Positions 37,716 to 50,206 of a stretch of 64,000 bases of DNA are shown here, piece by piece; position 1 is the stretch's first letter, and each line of letters starts with the position of its first letter. Under the pieces are notes generated by a model that saw only the letters and a program-made list of their open reading frames with translations, had not been told where the DNA came from and did not search any database. This stretch comes from Steinernema hermaphroditum (taxonomy: Eukaryota; Nematoda; Chromadorea; Rhabditida; Steinernematidae): contig CM059625.1 in NCBI GenBank assembly GCA_030435675.1, positions 1,984,001-2,048,000 on the forward strand, read 5' to 3'. Both the position numbers and the translations under genes were made by a program.

Positions 37716-38614
37716 GTTGGCAAATCCACTTGAAGTTTACTGATTCTGAAATAAAAGTTCGTTCAAAGCTAATGCGCGGACAAACTCCACGAGTTGTATA
37801 GAAACGGGAACGCGCAATAGCACGGAACGAATGTGTAGTTCAACGCACAGATATTAGCATCAAAAACACGCCTATTACGTCTTGTCGCAACGCTTGTTTA
37901 AGGCAACAGATGGTGGGGGAACAAACTTGGTAAATGAACCCTTTATATGAAACAAATCACGAACAGTAGGATTCGAAACGAAAGTATCTGCGTTGCTGAC
38001 ACTTGAATCCATCGAAATACATAGTCACTGGCGCCAGGTTGAAGGGGGCCGTCGGCCACTGTTTAAGATACAAATTGTTGGTCATAGGACATTTCATTTT
38101 TTGGTCCTCATATGTGGTACAATCAAGACACTACATGAAAGCAAATGTGCGCATAGTCTTCTGCAGAAACTGTAAAAACTTTAATGGAAGAGATGACCCC
38201 CCCCCCTCCGTGTTAGTGAAACCCAACCATCGCTATGAAGCGCAGATAGAGCAGTGTAGAGAGTAAAGAAAACTGAGCCCGAGCCACTGGAGCAGGCTCG
38301 GCTTCGATTTCCAGCTCGGATCAGAATTCAGAATCCGGCAAAACGATCAGAGAAAAAGGTGTACCCCTTCCCGCATGTACTTTGTCTTTCATCAACAGCG
38401 CTCTGTCTGCACCGCTACTTACGGCTCGGATTGAGTCCAGAGGCATTTGAGCCACGACCTTTTTATGCTGTGTCACAACCACAATATTACCATAATTTAT
38501 TATTATGATAACCACATCCCGTGCTACAGACAAACAGAACTACCCATAACACCACAGAACTATGTACATTCCAAAATAGACATTTTAATAGGCTATGTAC
38601 ACTGAGCATTCCGC
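37716..38614. other. Intergenic, no gene supported
   Basis: Between two minus-strand genes. Short open frames are present but none shows splice or family support. Confidence 0.4.
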
Positions 38615-38893
38615 TTATTTTCGTCCAAATGGATCCGACCATACACGCTGTCCATGGGCCAGCTCCTCTGGCGTTGCTTTGATAAGTGCACGCTCACTTT
38701 TTTGCGCATCCTTGTAGTACTGATTGTTCAGTTTGGGATACGCGGTAACAGCGAAGACAGCCAATGTCGTGAGAATTACGGTAGTAACCACAGAAATCGA
38801 GCCAAGAGACGGCTTCTCCATTCTTTGAAGAATGCCAATACGTTGCTGAATTTTGGTGAGAAGTGGGAGGGGAGCACCAGCAGGAATACGCAT
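38615..38893 (-). CDS. SMIM20: SMIM20/MITRAC7 mitochondrial small membrane protein
   Basis: A 92-aa single-exon protein with one transmembrane helix (SVVTTVILTTLAVFAVTAYP). Its C-terminus, VWSDPFGRK, is the hallmark ending of SMIM20/MITRAC7, the inner-membrane chaperone that holds newly made COX1 during cytochrome c oxidase assembly. The spacing from helix to C-terminus (about 45 residues, charged) matches the human protein. The N-terminus is longer by about 25 residues than the human form and includes Arg/Lys that could aid import. An acceptor-like CACTTTTAG lies 10 bases before the ATG. Part of this gene is copied in the foldback element at 38991-39236. Confidence 0.87.
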   Translation of the reverse strand: MRIPAGAPLPLLTKIQQRIGILQRMEKPSLGSISVVTTVILTTLAVFAVTAYPKLNNQYYKDAQKSERALIKATPEELAHGQRVWSDPFGRK

Positions 38894-38990
38894 GGTTGAA
38901 GTTCTAAAAGTGACGATAACCGTTACGTTCTTTCTGCAAACGGAACAACGCTGAAATCGCGTTTAATAAAAATAAGAAAAGATCCGTAGA

Positions 38991-39236
38991 CTTGTCAATT
39001 AGACGTTCAAGAACTCCGATTTTATGAAAACAGCCATTAATATACTTATCTTCTTAATCTGCTCGTAATGGGTGTCTCGTTTCCAGAGCAAGTTCTGTGT
39101 ATACGGTAACAGCGAAGACTGCCAATATCGTGAGAATTACGGTAACGTTTGGAAACGAAACATCCATTACAAGTAGATTAAAAATGTTAATGACTGCATT
39201 CATAAAATCGGAGTTCTTGTACGTCTAATTGACAAA
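38991..39236. mobile_element. Foldback element carrying a SMIM20 fragment
   Basis: Left arm 38991-39084 and right arm 39151-39236 are inverted copies of about 90 bases. Both contain AACTCCGATTTTATGA or its complement, CATTAC with adjacent bases, and a GGAAACGA-type inner end. The 66-base loop (39085-39150) contains ATACGGTAACAGCGAAGACT followed by GCCAATATCGTGAGAATTAC. That is a near-identical, same-orientation copy of 38738-38785 inside the SMIM20 coding sequence. It is too short to encode a transposase. Confidence 0.75.
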
Positions 39237-39239
39237 TCG

Positions 39240-42200
39240 AAGGAAGTTTTCTTGCCTTGACATGATGGGAGCTCGCCTCATTTGGTTCTGAACTAGCAAA
39301 CGGTACAGATTTTGAAAAAAAGAACTTTGTCCCCTTCGTATTGATCCGTTTTATATTGTTCCTACACTGTAATCGAAGATCAGACATTCAAAAGATAAAA
39401 AGCTGTGCTAAACTGTAAAAGACATTCTTCTTTTACAACAACTGTTGTCTGTTGCATTTGATAGGCATTTGAAACATTGAACCCTTACGCATTTGCGAGT
39501 ATTTTAGTTACACTCATGAATTAACACTTTGCAAAAGGCTGAAATCGGATATATAGTAAGATACAGACATATCGGGTCTGGTTGCTCTAGCATGGCTCGC
39601 CTGGTAGCTATGCATCAAAACATGAAAACACAGCAAATAATGCACTGCCTTGTTATCGGCTGGGTGTTTATCCCAACAACCTAATCACTGCGTTGTTTAT
39701 TTGTTCTCATTGCCACAGCACATCGTGCATTTTCTTCTTTGCTCTTTTACCCGATAGCGAACGAGAAATGACTAAACTTTTTGCTCCAGATTGATGGATT
39801 TCGCGACCCGTTTTGATGGATTGCCCTATGTTTGAACGCGAGAACCCTTTATATAGATGGAACTTTTTGCGTCGGTGCCGTCGACTTTGCTGCTCATCGA
39901 AAGCGTGCGCATCTAATGGAATTCGCTTGCGCACTTATTCAATTGTCTATTGGTTGAAATGTCTCAAACATTGCTTCCCCTAAGACTTTTTAAGGAATCT
40001 GAAAAGAGGAGATGAGGCTTTCAGATGTTCCTGGATTTATCGATCTAGAGGTTAATTCAATTTGGCGAAGTGTCATTGGAAGTAGACCAAAAAGCAATGT
40101 TCAAAAAACATGTCCGATCAAAAATGTGTAGTATCGGAATTGCAGCGAAAAAAAAGAAAAACGCGAACAACTAGCTGTGCGGACAGGGCAGCCTTTTCAT
40201 TAAGAATGCAATAGTTTATAGTTTACGTGAATCTACATGCAGCACTCACGATTCAGGGCGATCCAGCTTCTCTCTCGAACCATATGCCTCTTTACCAAAA
40301 CCCTCCTCGAATTTGGAGAGCACTGACAGGTCCAAAAGCAAACGTGACTATTGCAAATTCAGCTACGCTTCATAAGCTTATCGCCGCTTTTAATCGCAGG
40401 CGAAGGGAATTAATTAGCTCCTCAACCATCAGCGAAAACTTTGCAATGCTGCGGACCGGACGATTTCACTCTCGCACTCATATATCAATCCAGTGTCCCT
40501 ATGCTGGATAGATATTGTCTATATTGTGACCAGAAAGTGTTAGCTCGTCTATGATAGTGATATGACTGTTGAAAGCAACTTTCAAAATATCTCCCACGTA
40601 CTTTTTTTCTATCAAACGAAATAAGATTTGTCCGATTAAACAATAATGCCTTACTAAAGGCCGTTTTCATTTTGAAATCCACAACCAACAAGTTAAAGAG
40701 AAGACGCAGTGAATAGATTCATCGCCGTAAACAATACAATGCTCGAGAAAACATGAAGGAGTTTCGTGCTGAGATCCGGCGGACGTTAGAATTTTATTTA
40801 TCACATGAAAGTGGTGAGAGGCGTTCGGGCACTCAATGACCTCTCTGCACTCTTTGTCCGTATTTGATAAGAACTGACAGATCAGATTCCTATCGCGTTC
40901 TAGCAATTAGTCTTTCCGATGGCGTGTGCTTTACGCAGATTAAAGTCGAGAGCGCTCGAGTACAGCCCGGGCCAGGTGGCGTTGATCGAGAAGGGTCACT
41001 TCCCGCCTCTTCCATCATCAATGGAATGACCCCTCCACTGATCCTCTTCGTCGCTTCTTTTCTCCGCTCGACTATGTGCGATTCCTCGCTTTTGCTTAGG
41101 TCGATTGGATGCCGCAACGGCGAGGGAGAGGAAAGGCGCGTGGCACACGAGCACGCTTATGTCCCCCGTGCGCAATGTCACGCACTCAAACCAGTCGACT
41201 CGATTTCTTGGCACGTTGCATCAGCGCCAGATCGTCAAAGTTTGCGTTTCTCAACTTTGCACGAGCCGTTTTTTGCACCTTTAGGAGTGGGATCTGGTTA
41301 CGTGCGTTTGGTCTGTGTTTAGTTTTGATGATACCGCAATTTTTGCAACACTCCCAAAACCCGAATTTGCATAATTCCATGAGGGTGGGTCTCTTGGAGG
41401 TCATGTACAATCGCGTTTTGTACAGCTAATAATTACTTTGACACCTCTTATTTCTTATCAGTTAAGCTTTAACACTGACATAAGGCGATCAAACGGCGAA
41501 GATATATCGCTTCGATCTGTTTGTATAGTGTGTTCCTGCGCAATAAAGGGCCAACCAAAGGCGTCTACCAAACTGACGGGTCAAATAAGTCCAACCTAAA
41601 ATGGAGCACCGCTTATTTATACGTTCCATCATGACATCTATTCAGTTGATTTGACCCCACATCCTTTTCTGTTTCACATTCCTAATGTATTGTCGCTGTA
41701 AACGATATCCGTTCAAAATTGTTACCTTATTCTCAATTGCACAAGTTTCCCAACAGCAAAAAAGACCGCCTGTCTGTTGACCTTCTTTCTGTCACTATAA
41801 CTGTTTACCATTTAAACGGTATCACAGGCTTGTTGTTCTGTGATCGCATTGCCCTTATTTACCTGTTTTGTCTTTCGAAAAACCACAAAGATGGCTCGTT
41901 GTGCAGGATTTTGTTTTCGATTACGAAAAGTACGGTATATTCCCGGGTTTTTATGGATGTCCTATTTGATTTGGCGGCCTCGTACATCGTGACGCCCAGA
42001 CGCTCCTGATGGCTCATCAAAACTCTATGTTTACATCAAATTTATGACATATTATGACGCGAAACTTATTGCGTAAAGCCGATTTCGAAAGACTGAGATA
42101 GCTGACGCAAGAGCATGGTCCATATCCCTCATTCCTCAAATGGTCAACTCCCTAAACCTCACTGCATTTTCATGAAGCTATTTGCAAGTCCGCACGTGCC

Positions 42201-43074
42201 CTCTAAGAACCCTGTAATGGACACCACCTCTGCACACACGCACGCAACCACAGTGACATAATTGAATTTGATTGACTTTCTGCCCGGCCACCATACCACC
42301 ACCATCGCTCCCTCGGGGAATGCTGTTTTCGTCCGATGAATTGTTTTGAATTCTTATCACTCGAGAGTGCGATACGATGTAAAAAAAACGTGGTCAGCTT
42401 CTCAAAATACGACGGGCATATGACTACTGTGCGTGTCAGCGACGTGATCGAACCCCGGGTTAGGAGGAGGGGCGACGGCTTTTCGCAGCTTGCCGAATGT
42501 AAACCTCAACGACGGCGGTATTATTTATCACCATGCACCCACCTTCGTCGTCCGTCGATCGACCGCAATCGCCGTGGCCGGCGGCGGCGGCGCATCACTT
42601 TGGTCGGGAACGGACGACAAGGGTCGCGGGTAGATCTGTCTGTATTTTTTCACCTCTCCCCATCTTGTTCGCCTTTTTCCCAAACTGTCACGTCACATAG
42701 CAATTATCGGCGTGGCATTCGATGATCCCACCTGACAGTAATTAGCCTTGCGCCTAGGCGCGCGCGTCTGTTTGTTGAGTGTTTGCGGCGATGTTTGAAC
42801 GCATGCAGTAGCAGCTGCCGTTCACTTCGTTTTTTCTTCCTCCGCTAGTCGTCACCGCGTTGCGTCATCCAAAGAAAATCCGTCCGTCCGCGTCGTCCCC
42901 GGCACGTGGTGCTCTGAGAAGCGAAGTCGCCGGCATGCTAGTCGCGGGGGAGAGAAGCATGCCCGACCGGCGGCTCCTCTCCTTGATCACCAACTTCGAT
43001 ATTTATCCATATTCCCGTTCGAGCGTGGCAGTGTCACAGTGCTGACTGACATCTCTGTTTCAGGTAATAATAGT
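39240..43074. other. Long intergenic region; fgt-1 promoter at right end
   Basis: No gene is supported. GC-rich, CpG-containing stretches at about 40900-41200 and 42440-43060 contrast with AT-rich surroundings. The right one, ending in CTCTGTTTCAG (about 43063) just before the transporter start, is the likely promoter and trans-splice region of fgt-1. Confidence 0.4.
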
Positions 43075-46000
43075 ATGATCATGGCGAACGAGAGTGAAAA
43101 GGGGAAGGTTCCGGCTAGCGATGCGGAGCAAAAGGAGATGCTCCTGGCGCACGAGGAGGCAGCCACCAAGTTGAACAAGGAAAGCGGCGAACAGCTAAAG
43201 GTGAGTGGAACAAAACTGATGTTGTCCAAACCCTGAAGAGCAGCATTTGGCCTTGGGGACCGGAGCGAGACAACCGTGTGGGGAACATCACACGTTCGGT
43301 TTGATTCTAATGAGGGAAGGGATGTTGCTTTTGAATTTAAGACTCAGGAATGAAGCAACCCTCGGGCATAGTCAAGTTGTACAGGCTCGCGTATCAGTTA
43401 GAGAAAAGATGACCTTCCTGGTCTTCTGAAGTTCTTCTCCAAATTCACAAAGGAACTTTATATGAGTTGTCTTCGCTGTGCTCTCCGACACAAAGCGCAA
43501 TGTTTAGTCTCGTACACATCTGCCCTTTCCGCATCTCAAATAACCCGGCGCTCGTCCCAAAAAGAGAACAGAGCACTGATCGTTCGCCTGATCATCTGAT
43601 CATATTACCAAACAGACATCCACTGCGCAAACGTCCGCTGATCTAACATTGAAACGTCGAACATCGACGTTGCTATGTTTATCGCGCAGATTAGTGCGCG
43701 TTCGATGTTCAGAGATGTCTCCGCCGTTGCATTCTGCACTCCCACGTTTTCCCTCGCCCCGCCGACGAATGTTGACGATCGATGTTTTTTATATGTTGCA
43801 CGTGCTGTGCTTGGCGAGGGGCCAGCACACGCGCAAAGTGAAAGTCGTCAATAGAGGAAGGGATATTTGGAAAGTGCGGTGACTGCAGACAGGCGTTAAC
43901 TCGAACATGTCAATTGGGCTTTGAAATGGGGACAGCATCTGATTACAGAACATGAAATCGAATAACAAATAGTATCCTGATCTACCTAGGCACACTATCA
44001 TCGTACAGGCAGAGATAATTTTGGACCCTTCAGAACAACAGGCTCAGTCGTTATTACCCGGACTGGCAGAGTTTCTCCCAAAAATCTTGACATTTCATGT
44101 GCCCAAAGCGCGAGCGAACTTCCACACTGCAAAGTGCAAAGGCAATGAAAACTCAAAAGATGACATAGATCGCTAAATGTAAACGGTCAATGCACATTAA
44201 GGATGAAATAGGTGCAGCCTATGTCATAGGTACAGTGTATGAACATACACGTACTCACCAGAGCGATCTATACATGCAGACTATCAAAGAGAAGCGTGTC
44301 TTTGAGTACAAGTAAAATTGAAAATTAACCGCTCAGATATCTTCGTCAAATCATCCTCCAAAGCATGGTCTCTGAAGCATGACATTTCCAGTCCGTGAAG
44401 GACGAAATTCCAAAAATTCGCCGTTAACTATGACCCTCGCGGTAACGCATAAATCTCTAATCATTCACTGCACTCAAGCGTTCTTTAATGTTGCGCGCTC
44501 ATTGCACGCAACACACTCAGTCATTGTCACAAAACGAGTTTACCGCATGCAACACCGAACGGTCCAAGGTCGAATTGAAACGGAGACGGTTCGCTGAAGT
44601 CAAGCGGCTAATGCGCAAATTATCGAACTATGAGCATTACTATGGGGTTTGCACGTATGGCCTTACGTTATGTCATGTATTCAAGGAACATCGAAGTCAT
44701 CAGAGAAACCTCAAGTACTTGAAAATGGCGATGAATCACATTAATCATCAAAACGTTCTCCATTTTCCGTGAGCAGAAAGATTTGAAAACTTTTAAAGTG
44801 CGGCTTACTTCTCCTATGGAGATCACATAAGATCACATTGAAGTTTTGAAATGCTAACGGTACAACGATTTAGTGCGGTAGAAATATGCCAAAGTCAAAC
44901 AGTTTATTCAATTGAGTTGACCAAATATGTCAGAGTGAACGAGTTCTGGTTGTTGTGGTACATACTCACAAATCACAATTAAGAATCCTGCCTGTTGCGA
45001 TATCTCTTTAAGCTTCTTCAATAGCTATTATTTCAAATTATCTCGGATTAAAGGCTTTGTGCCTTTTGCACGTCCAGTACTTTCCAGACAATCAGACAAC
45101 TACTTGTCAACAGATCAAGGTTTCGATTTTCTTTGTCAACTGGAAAACAAGTTATTGGGCAAGTTTGTAACTGACCAAGTCGACCAGTCACTTTCAACGA
45201 CAACCACGCGGAAGCATTTGATCTTTGATAAGGTGCAGTTTTGACTTGAAATGTCCTATGGATGTCATGTCTAGGACATTTCAAGTAACAGAGTTGAAGG
45301 AAATTTCGATCTTAGCTAGGCACACAGCAATTTGGTGAGAGTGCACTTTTCAAATTTGAAATCTGCCGCCAATTGTGAATGTATTACAATGGACAAATAT
45401 GGCACTAATCACTACATGAACATCCCTTGTACAGAACACAACTGTTTTAACCTGAGCAAACTACACCTGATACTTCGTGCGCGCATCAGTAGCGCGCCGT
45501 GCTACTGTAATTAATTACAAGCACACGAACGAGCAGCACGCCCTCGCTCCCGAACGCAGTTCCGAGAATCGGCGTACAGTTTCGCTGCAAGCGCCCATTG
45601 TTCCCGCTTCTCCATCACGTGCCGTTGCCTCCCGAACAACCAAGGTTAATTTGATGATCATCAAAGAAATCTGGTTTCGATGAGGGGGACACCCTTCTCA
45701 TGCTTATGACAACGCACTCTATATCAGCGTAGCTGTTAACCCGGACGCCTTCTTATTCACGTTTTTGTGCTTTGCATAGAGGTTAAAGATTACCTAACGC
45801 ATAGTTATTTCTGTGTTGTCATGTCTTCCCCACATGGAGGTCTCGAATTCGCTCTTCAGGTTTCTAATTCGCTTCATATGTCACGATGACACTTATTCTA
45901 ATCTTTTAGGGTGAATTCACGAATGCTCTATTACTTGCCGTAGTCGTAATTACGGTAGGCAGTTCCTTCCAGTTCGGATATCACATCGGATGTGTCAACG

Positions 46001-47705
46001 CACCCGGAAAGGTTCGAGAATCTCAAGTATTATGTAACAATCGAGCTTTTTCAGTTAATCACAAAATGGTACATTGATTCGCAGACCGATGCATCTGGAA
46101 ACTCTATCACAGCGGAGACGGCCGACTTTTACTGGTAAGAAAAAGATGTTTAATAGTAAAGTAGAGATCGGACTATGGTGGACCTTTAACAAGGCTGTAA
46201 CAGTTAGGCTTTCTTATTTGCAGTGACCTAGCAGTACAAGTGAGGGCACCCTCAACACTGCATATAGGCCCAAAAGCATTCTAATAACGTTGTTAGCTGA
46301 TTTCATTGCAGGTCCGTCACAGTTGCGATCTTCGCTGTTAGTGGAATGATGGGAGGACTGCTCTCTGGATGGGTTGCCGACAAGATTGGCCGCAAAGGAG
46401 CTCTGTTCTTCAACAACTTCATCGCCATCGCCGCTGCGGCGTTCATGACTTCTGCGAAGTTTGTCGATATCTGGTACCTTCTTCCTGTCGGCCGGTTCAT
46501 CATTGGCTTCAACTGTGGTCTCAACTCCGGCATTGTACCTATGTACTTGACCGAGGTCTCGCCCATCAATCTCCGAGGAATGATCGGCAGCGTTCACCAG
46601 CTTCTCGTCACCATTTCCATCTTGATCGCGCAGATCTTCGGCCTTCCATACTTGCTTGGAAATGAAGCGATGTGGCCCTATATTTTTGGTATGAGACTAT
46701 GGATGTTTTATTTTGATAGATTTGGTATTTAGCCTTCACCGTTGTCCCCGCCGTATTCCAGCTGGCCACCCTCTCGCTGGTTCCCGAATCTCCCAAATAT
46801 ACGCTTATCGTCAAGAACAACCCGGACCGTGCCGAAACCGATCTCAAAAAACTCCGGGGCAAGGAGAACGTCTCCGCCGAGCTCGACGTCATGCGTGACG
46901 AAGTCGAAGCCGCTCGCTCTCAGCCCAAGATCGCCATGGGCGACATGTTTAAGGCGCCACTCCTGTGGCCCTTGTGCATCGCCATTATGATGATGCTCTC
47001 GCAGCAGTTGTCCGGCATCAACGCCGCGATGTTCTTCTCCACTGCGATTTTCCGGGATGCCGGACTCGAGGGCAACGCCGCCTTTTATGCCACCATTGGA
47101 ATGGGCACCGTCAACGTCCTGCAAACCATCGTGTCTCTCTGGCTTGTCGACCATCCCAAGTTCGGTCGCCGATTCCTGCACATCACCGGCCTTTCCGGAA
47201 TGCTCTTCTCCTCGATCCTCATCGTTGTTTCCCTTTCGCTCTTCAACAGCGGTAAATCTGCCGATCCGAATGCCGTCAACGAATATAAGTGGGCTTCCTA
47301 CATGGCCATCATCTTCGTCCTTCTCTTCGTCATCTCTTTCGCCACTGGGCCAGGTAAATTGTTGTCGCTGTAAATAACCTGGCCAATTTCTTCAGGATCC
47401 ATTCCCTGGTTCTTCGTCAGTGAGATCTTCGCTTCAAGCGCACGTGGAAACGCTAACTCAATCGCTGTTCTCGTTAACTGGGCCGCTAACTTCGCCGTCG
47501 GTCTCCTGTTCCTCCCGATCAAGGTAGGTCCCTTCGGCACCCACATCCTTCCACGCTATGTTTTCAGAATTGGATTGACCAGTACTCATTCCTCGTGTTC
47601 TCGTTCTTCCTTACGATCTTCATCTTCTTCACGTGGAAGTTCGTTCCAGAAACTAAAGGCAAAACCATCGACGAAATCAACAAGGAACTCGCGCGCAAGC
47701 GCTAA
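43075..47705 (+). CDS. fgt-1: Facilitated glucose transporter (GLUT/FGT-1 type)
   Basis: Major-facilitator sugar transporter at the plasma membrane. Exons 43075-43200, 45910-46011, 46055-46134, 46312-46688, 46733-47353, 47396-47523 and 47568-47705 sum to 1572 nt, 523 aa. Twelve membrane helices. GLUT motifs: DKIGRKG after helix 2, GRFIIGFNCGLNSGIVPMYL, VPESPKY at the central loop, SQQLSGINAAMFFST (QLS motif, helix 7), GPGSIPWFFVSEIF (GPGPIPW, helix 10) and VPETKGKT at the C-terminus. The N-terminal exon (MIMANESEKGKVPAS) is separated by a 2.7-kb intron. CTGTTTCAG 12 bases before the ATG marks a probable trans-splice site. ATG 43081 is an alternative start two codons on. PolyA signal at 47908. 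No disruption seen. Confidence 0.95.
45244..45286. repeat. Perfect 14-bp inverted repeat in fgt-1 intron
   Basis: ACTTGAAATGTCCT and its exact complement AGGACATTTCAAGT are separated by 15 bases. It lies in intron 1 of the transporter and has no coding context. Confidence 0.7.
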
Positions 47706-48578
47706 GCGGACTCGATTTCAGCAAGATTTTCTACAATGTACAACATAATAAGTCGATTTCTTTTCCGAGATTAGCATCTCATCGTGCATTTTTTTTGTTT
47801 ACCGAACATTCAGTTGTCTGACTTTTTGCATGCTTTAATTTCGACGTACTGTTCAAACTGTACATAATAATGAGTTCGTGTCGTGTTGTTAATTGTAGAG
47901 AGGTGATAATAAAGGATTTCTGATAGTTGTCAAAGAAATTCATCTGTATGAGATCGTTTCAACCAGTGGGTGAGAATTCTAGTTAGAGGATGCCCTCTGG
48001 GGCATGAAAACACTGTAGTCCTCATTTGGAACAGTTCTCCGGAGCTCAGGTATCTCAAACCACACAAAACTGAATCACATGGGGCCAGCACCACCTGAGG
48101 ATGCCGTTGTCATCCGATTGACAAGTTTTTCAAGCTTGATCTGTTGAGTAAAAGGCACTGCGCTATGCGATACAGCTATTCCAACATAGGAAAGGCACAT
48201 AACATCGATCTTTCCTTCCTTAAAGCAGGGCACGATGTCCGAGTGATTCAATGTGCGCGAGTTTCAAAGTGGGGAGAATGCTGATTCAAGTAGAACCACG
48301 GCGTTTGGAAGACCCCTCTTCGGTTCGAATGGGGGTTTAAACGACCGCATAATAGTGAATCTTCGGCTGTTCGAATGATTTGCGCCGGCTTATCGAGCGG
48401 CGAAGATCTTCGTCGCTAGATAGATTAAATCTCCTTTAATCAAAACACAAAATTCCTGAGCCGCAGCGATTGTTTCACCAACCAGCAGAGCCAAAAACGT
48501 CGTTCAGTCGTTCAGCGAAGTTCGAAGAAGACGACCAGCCAAGAAGGAGAACATAAAACATTTATAAAACAAACCGTG
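47706..48578. other. Convergent intergenic region
   Basis: Lies between the 3' ends of fgt-1 (+, AATAAA at 47908) and the minus-strand gene at 48579. No further feature seen. Confidence 0.4.
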
Positions 48579-49523
48579 TCACGTAAAATAAAACACAACA
48601 GAGCCGGTTGCTTCGTGATTTTCGTCGGCTGACTGGTGTGGCACGTAAAGTCCAATGATAAATCGCTCCTTATTCATCGGATGAGTGAGGTAATACACCT
48701 TTTTAATATGGTGACGTCGCAGTAGCGCGTTATCTGCTGCAGGTTGAGCGGAGAATCCTTCGAAAATCTTCCTCCCCTGAACATTGTTCACATGGAGCAC
48801 CTTCCCATAGAATGGGTTATCGCTGTCTTTCCACGCTCGTATCACGCTCTGTGGCCGACCTTTGCCGAAGCTCAGTGAACAGGTCGACGCACTGACAGCA
48901 GAATTTCCTTCGAACACCTTGGCAATGTGCTGACTTGTAAAATAGGTAGATGGTTGAAGAATATCGTCAGTGGCGGTTACCAACATCGGCTTCGGATCCG
49001 AGCCTAAAAAGTTTAGAAGGAACTCGTTGTCTGGCTTCTCTTGATCAATACAGTCCTCAAAGTTAACTGCCGTCAGTCGGATTCCACGTTTCTGAAGTGA
49101 ACTCACCAGAGGCTCGGCACGTTTCCAGTCGGCCACTTCTTTAAACGACAGAAACACCCTGCGTGCGTTCATCGCGATCATCAAAGTATCAACGGCAGTA
49201 CTGTCTCCCGCATCTGGGTAATGCGGTTCCCAAACATCCAAGTAGCAGTCGTCAACCTCGCGAATTAGAGTTTGATGCAAATCTGATGTCCACTGTAGCC
49301 ATGCGCTATCGTCTTGTGGTGACAAGTAGCTAACGTATACGTTCTGTTCTAAAGGTGTTTGGGCTGATATGTAAAATTCGGCGCGGACAGTCGAAACCCT
49401 CCTGTCGACGGCTTTCTTTGCACTCTGACCATAATATCTGCTGAGCTGTGCCATCCGATAAAGCGAATCTTTACGGACCACGTTCACCACAGCATCAACG
49501 AAGTTTCTAGGCACGTAATCCAT
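48579..49523 (-). CDS. Unrecognised single-exon protein, paralogous N-terminus
   Basis: A 314-aa open frame starting MDYVPRNFVDAVVNVVRKDS. I chose the ATG at 49523, although the frame stays open further upstream, because the MDxVPxxFxxxV start matches the gene at 35543-37715. The body alternates hydrophobic strands and acidic helices (VDTLMIAMNARRVFLSF, LQKRGIRLTAVNFEDCIDQE), suggesting an LRR-like or F-box-associated fold. No membrane segment, signal peptide or known catalytic motif. An additional upstream exon cannot be excluded because no acceptor lies close to this ATG. Confidence 0.65.
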   Translation of the reverse strand: MDYVPRNFVDAVVNVVRKDSLYRMAQLSRYYGQSAKKAVDRRVSTVRAEFYISAQTPLEQNVYVSYLSPQDDSAWLQWTSDLHQTLIREVDDCYLDVWEPHYPDAGDSTAVDTLMIAMNARRVFLSFKEVADWKRAEPLVSSLQKRGIRLTAVNFEDCIDQEKPDNEFLLNFLGSDPKPMLVTATDDILQPSTYFTSQHIAKVFEGNSAVSASTCSLSFGKGRPQSVIRAWKDSDNPFYGKVLHVNNVQGRKIFEGFSAQPAADNALLRRHHIKKVYYLTHPMNKERFIIGLYVPHQSADENHEATGSVVFYFT

Positions 49524-50206
49524 AGTTGTTTGATGGACGTTAAGCGAGCGAGGACCACGACAAAAAATCAGATGCACGCCACACTGCGAATAGTGAGCGA
49601 ACGCGCCAATTTGTGTGAATCTTTCTGCAACTTCAAAATGCCACAATGGGAAATGAACGTGTGATCGATCACATGTGAATTGTACACAAAGACACAACTG
49701 ATGTAGTGTGAAGGGAAACAAATGCTGTGAATGCTGTTTGCTTTGAAGTTGTAGCAATCAAATGAACCATGTATAACTGCGTAATTTTCCCATCCGTTCA
49801 CACCTAATGATCGCTTGAGAATCCTGACCTGATAAATGTAGAGCCTTTGAGTATACCACCACGTGATCTACCAGCAGTTAACATCTTCCGCCATGGGTAT
49901 ATCACAAAGGGTCGGAGAGGAATTCCATAGGATTGAGAGTCTGAGACGACACTAAAAACAACTTGAATCAGTTTCGGAAATATGGCTTTTAATCTCCTGT
50001 ATAAGATCTTCTAACCACTTGTGCAAATCAGCGCACTTGATCTGTATCTGACCACGTCGAGCGATTTGCATATCCACAAAAGTTTTCATACTTTTTGAAT
50101 CATGTTCTTTAGCAAATACAAGAAAAATGATTTTAATCTATCCTTTGAAAAGGCGAGGTGTATTGATACAGTTTAAGTGTATACATAATATATAAGTCAA
50201 TTTCAT
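49524..50206. other. Intergenic, no gene supported
   Basis: The open frame of the downstream gene continues into 49524-49757, but that part lacks the family start motif. The rest is AT-rich 3' flank of the reductase gene. Confidence 0.4.

Noticed and set aside
40864..41429. GC-rich open frames on both strands
   Set aside because: No ATG in good context, no splice signals and no recognisable protein features; more likely a CpG-rich regulatory stretch.
45477..45683. Candidate alternative first exon in the fgt-1 intron
   Set aside because: The frame does not connect in phase with a donor to the exon at 45910, and the coding character is weak.
48300..48345. tRNA-like T-arm (GGTTCGAATGGGGG)
   Set aside because: No acceptor stem, D-arm or anticodon arm could be folded around it.
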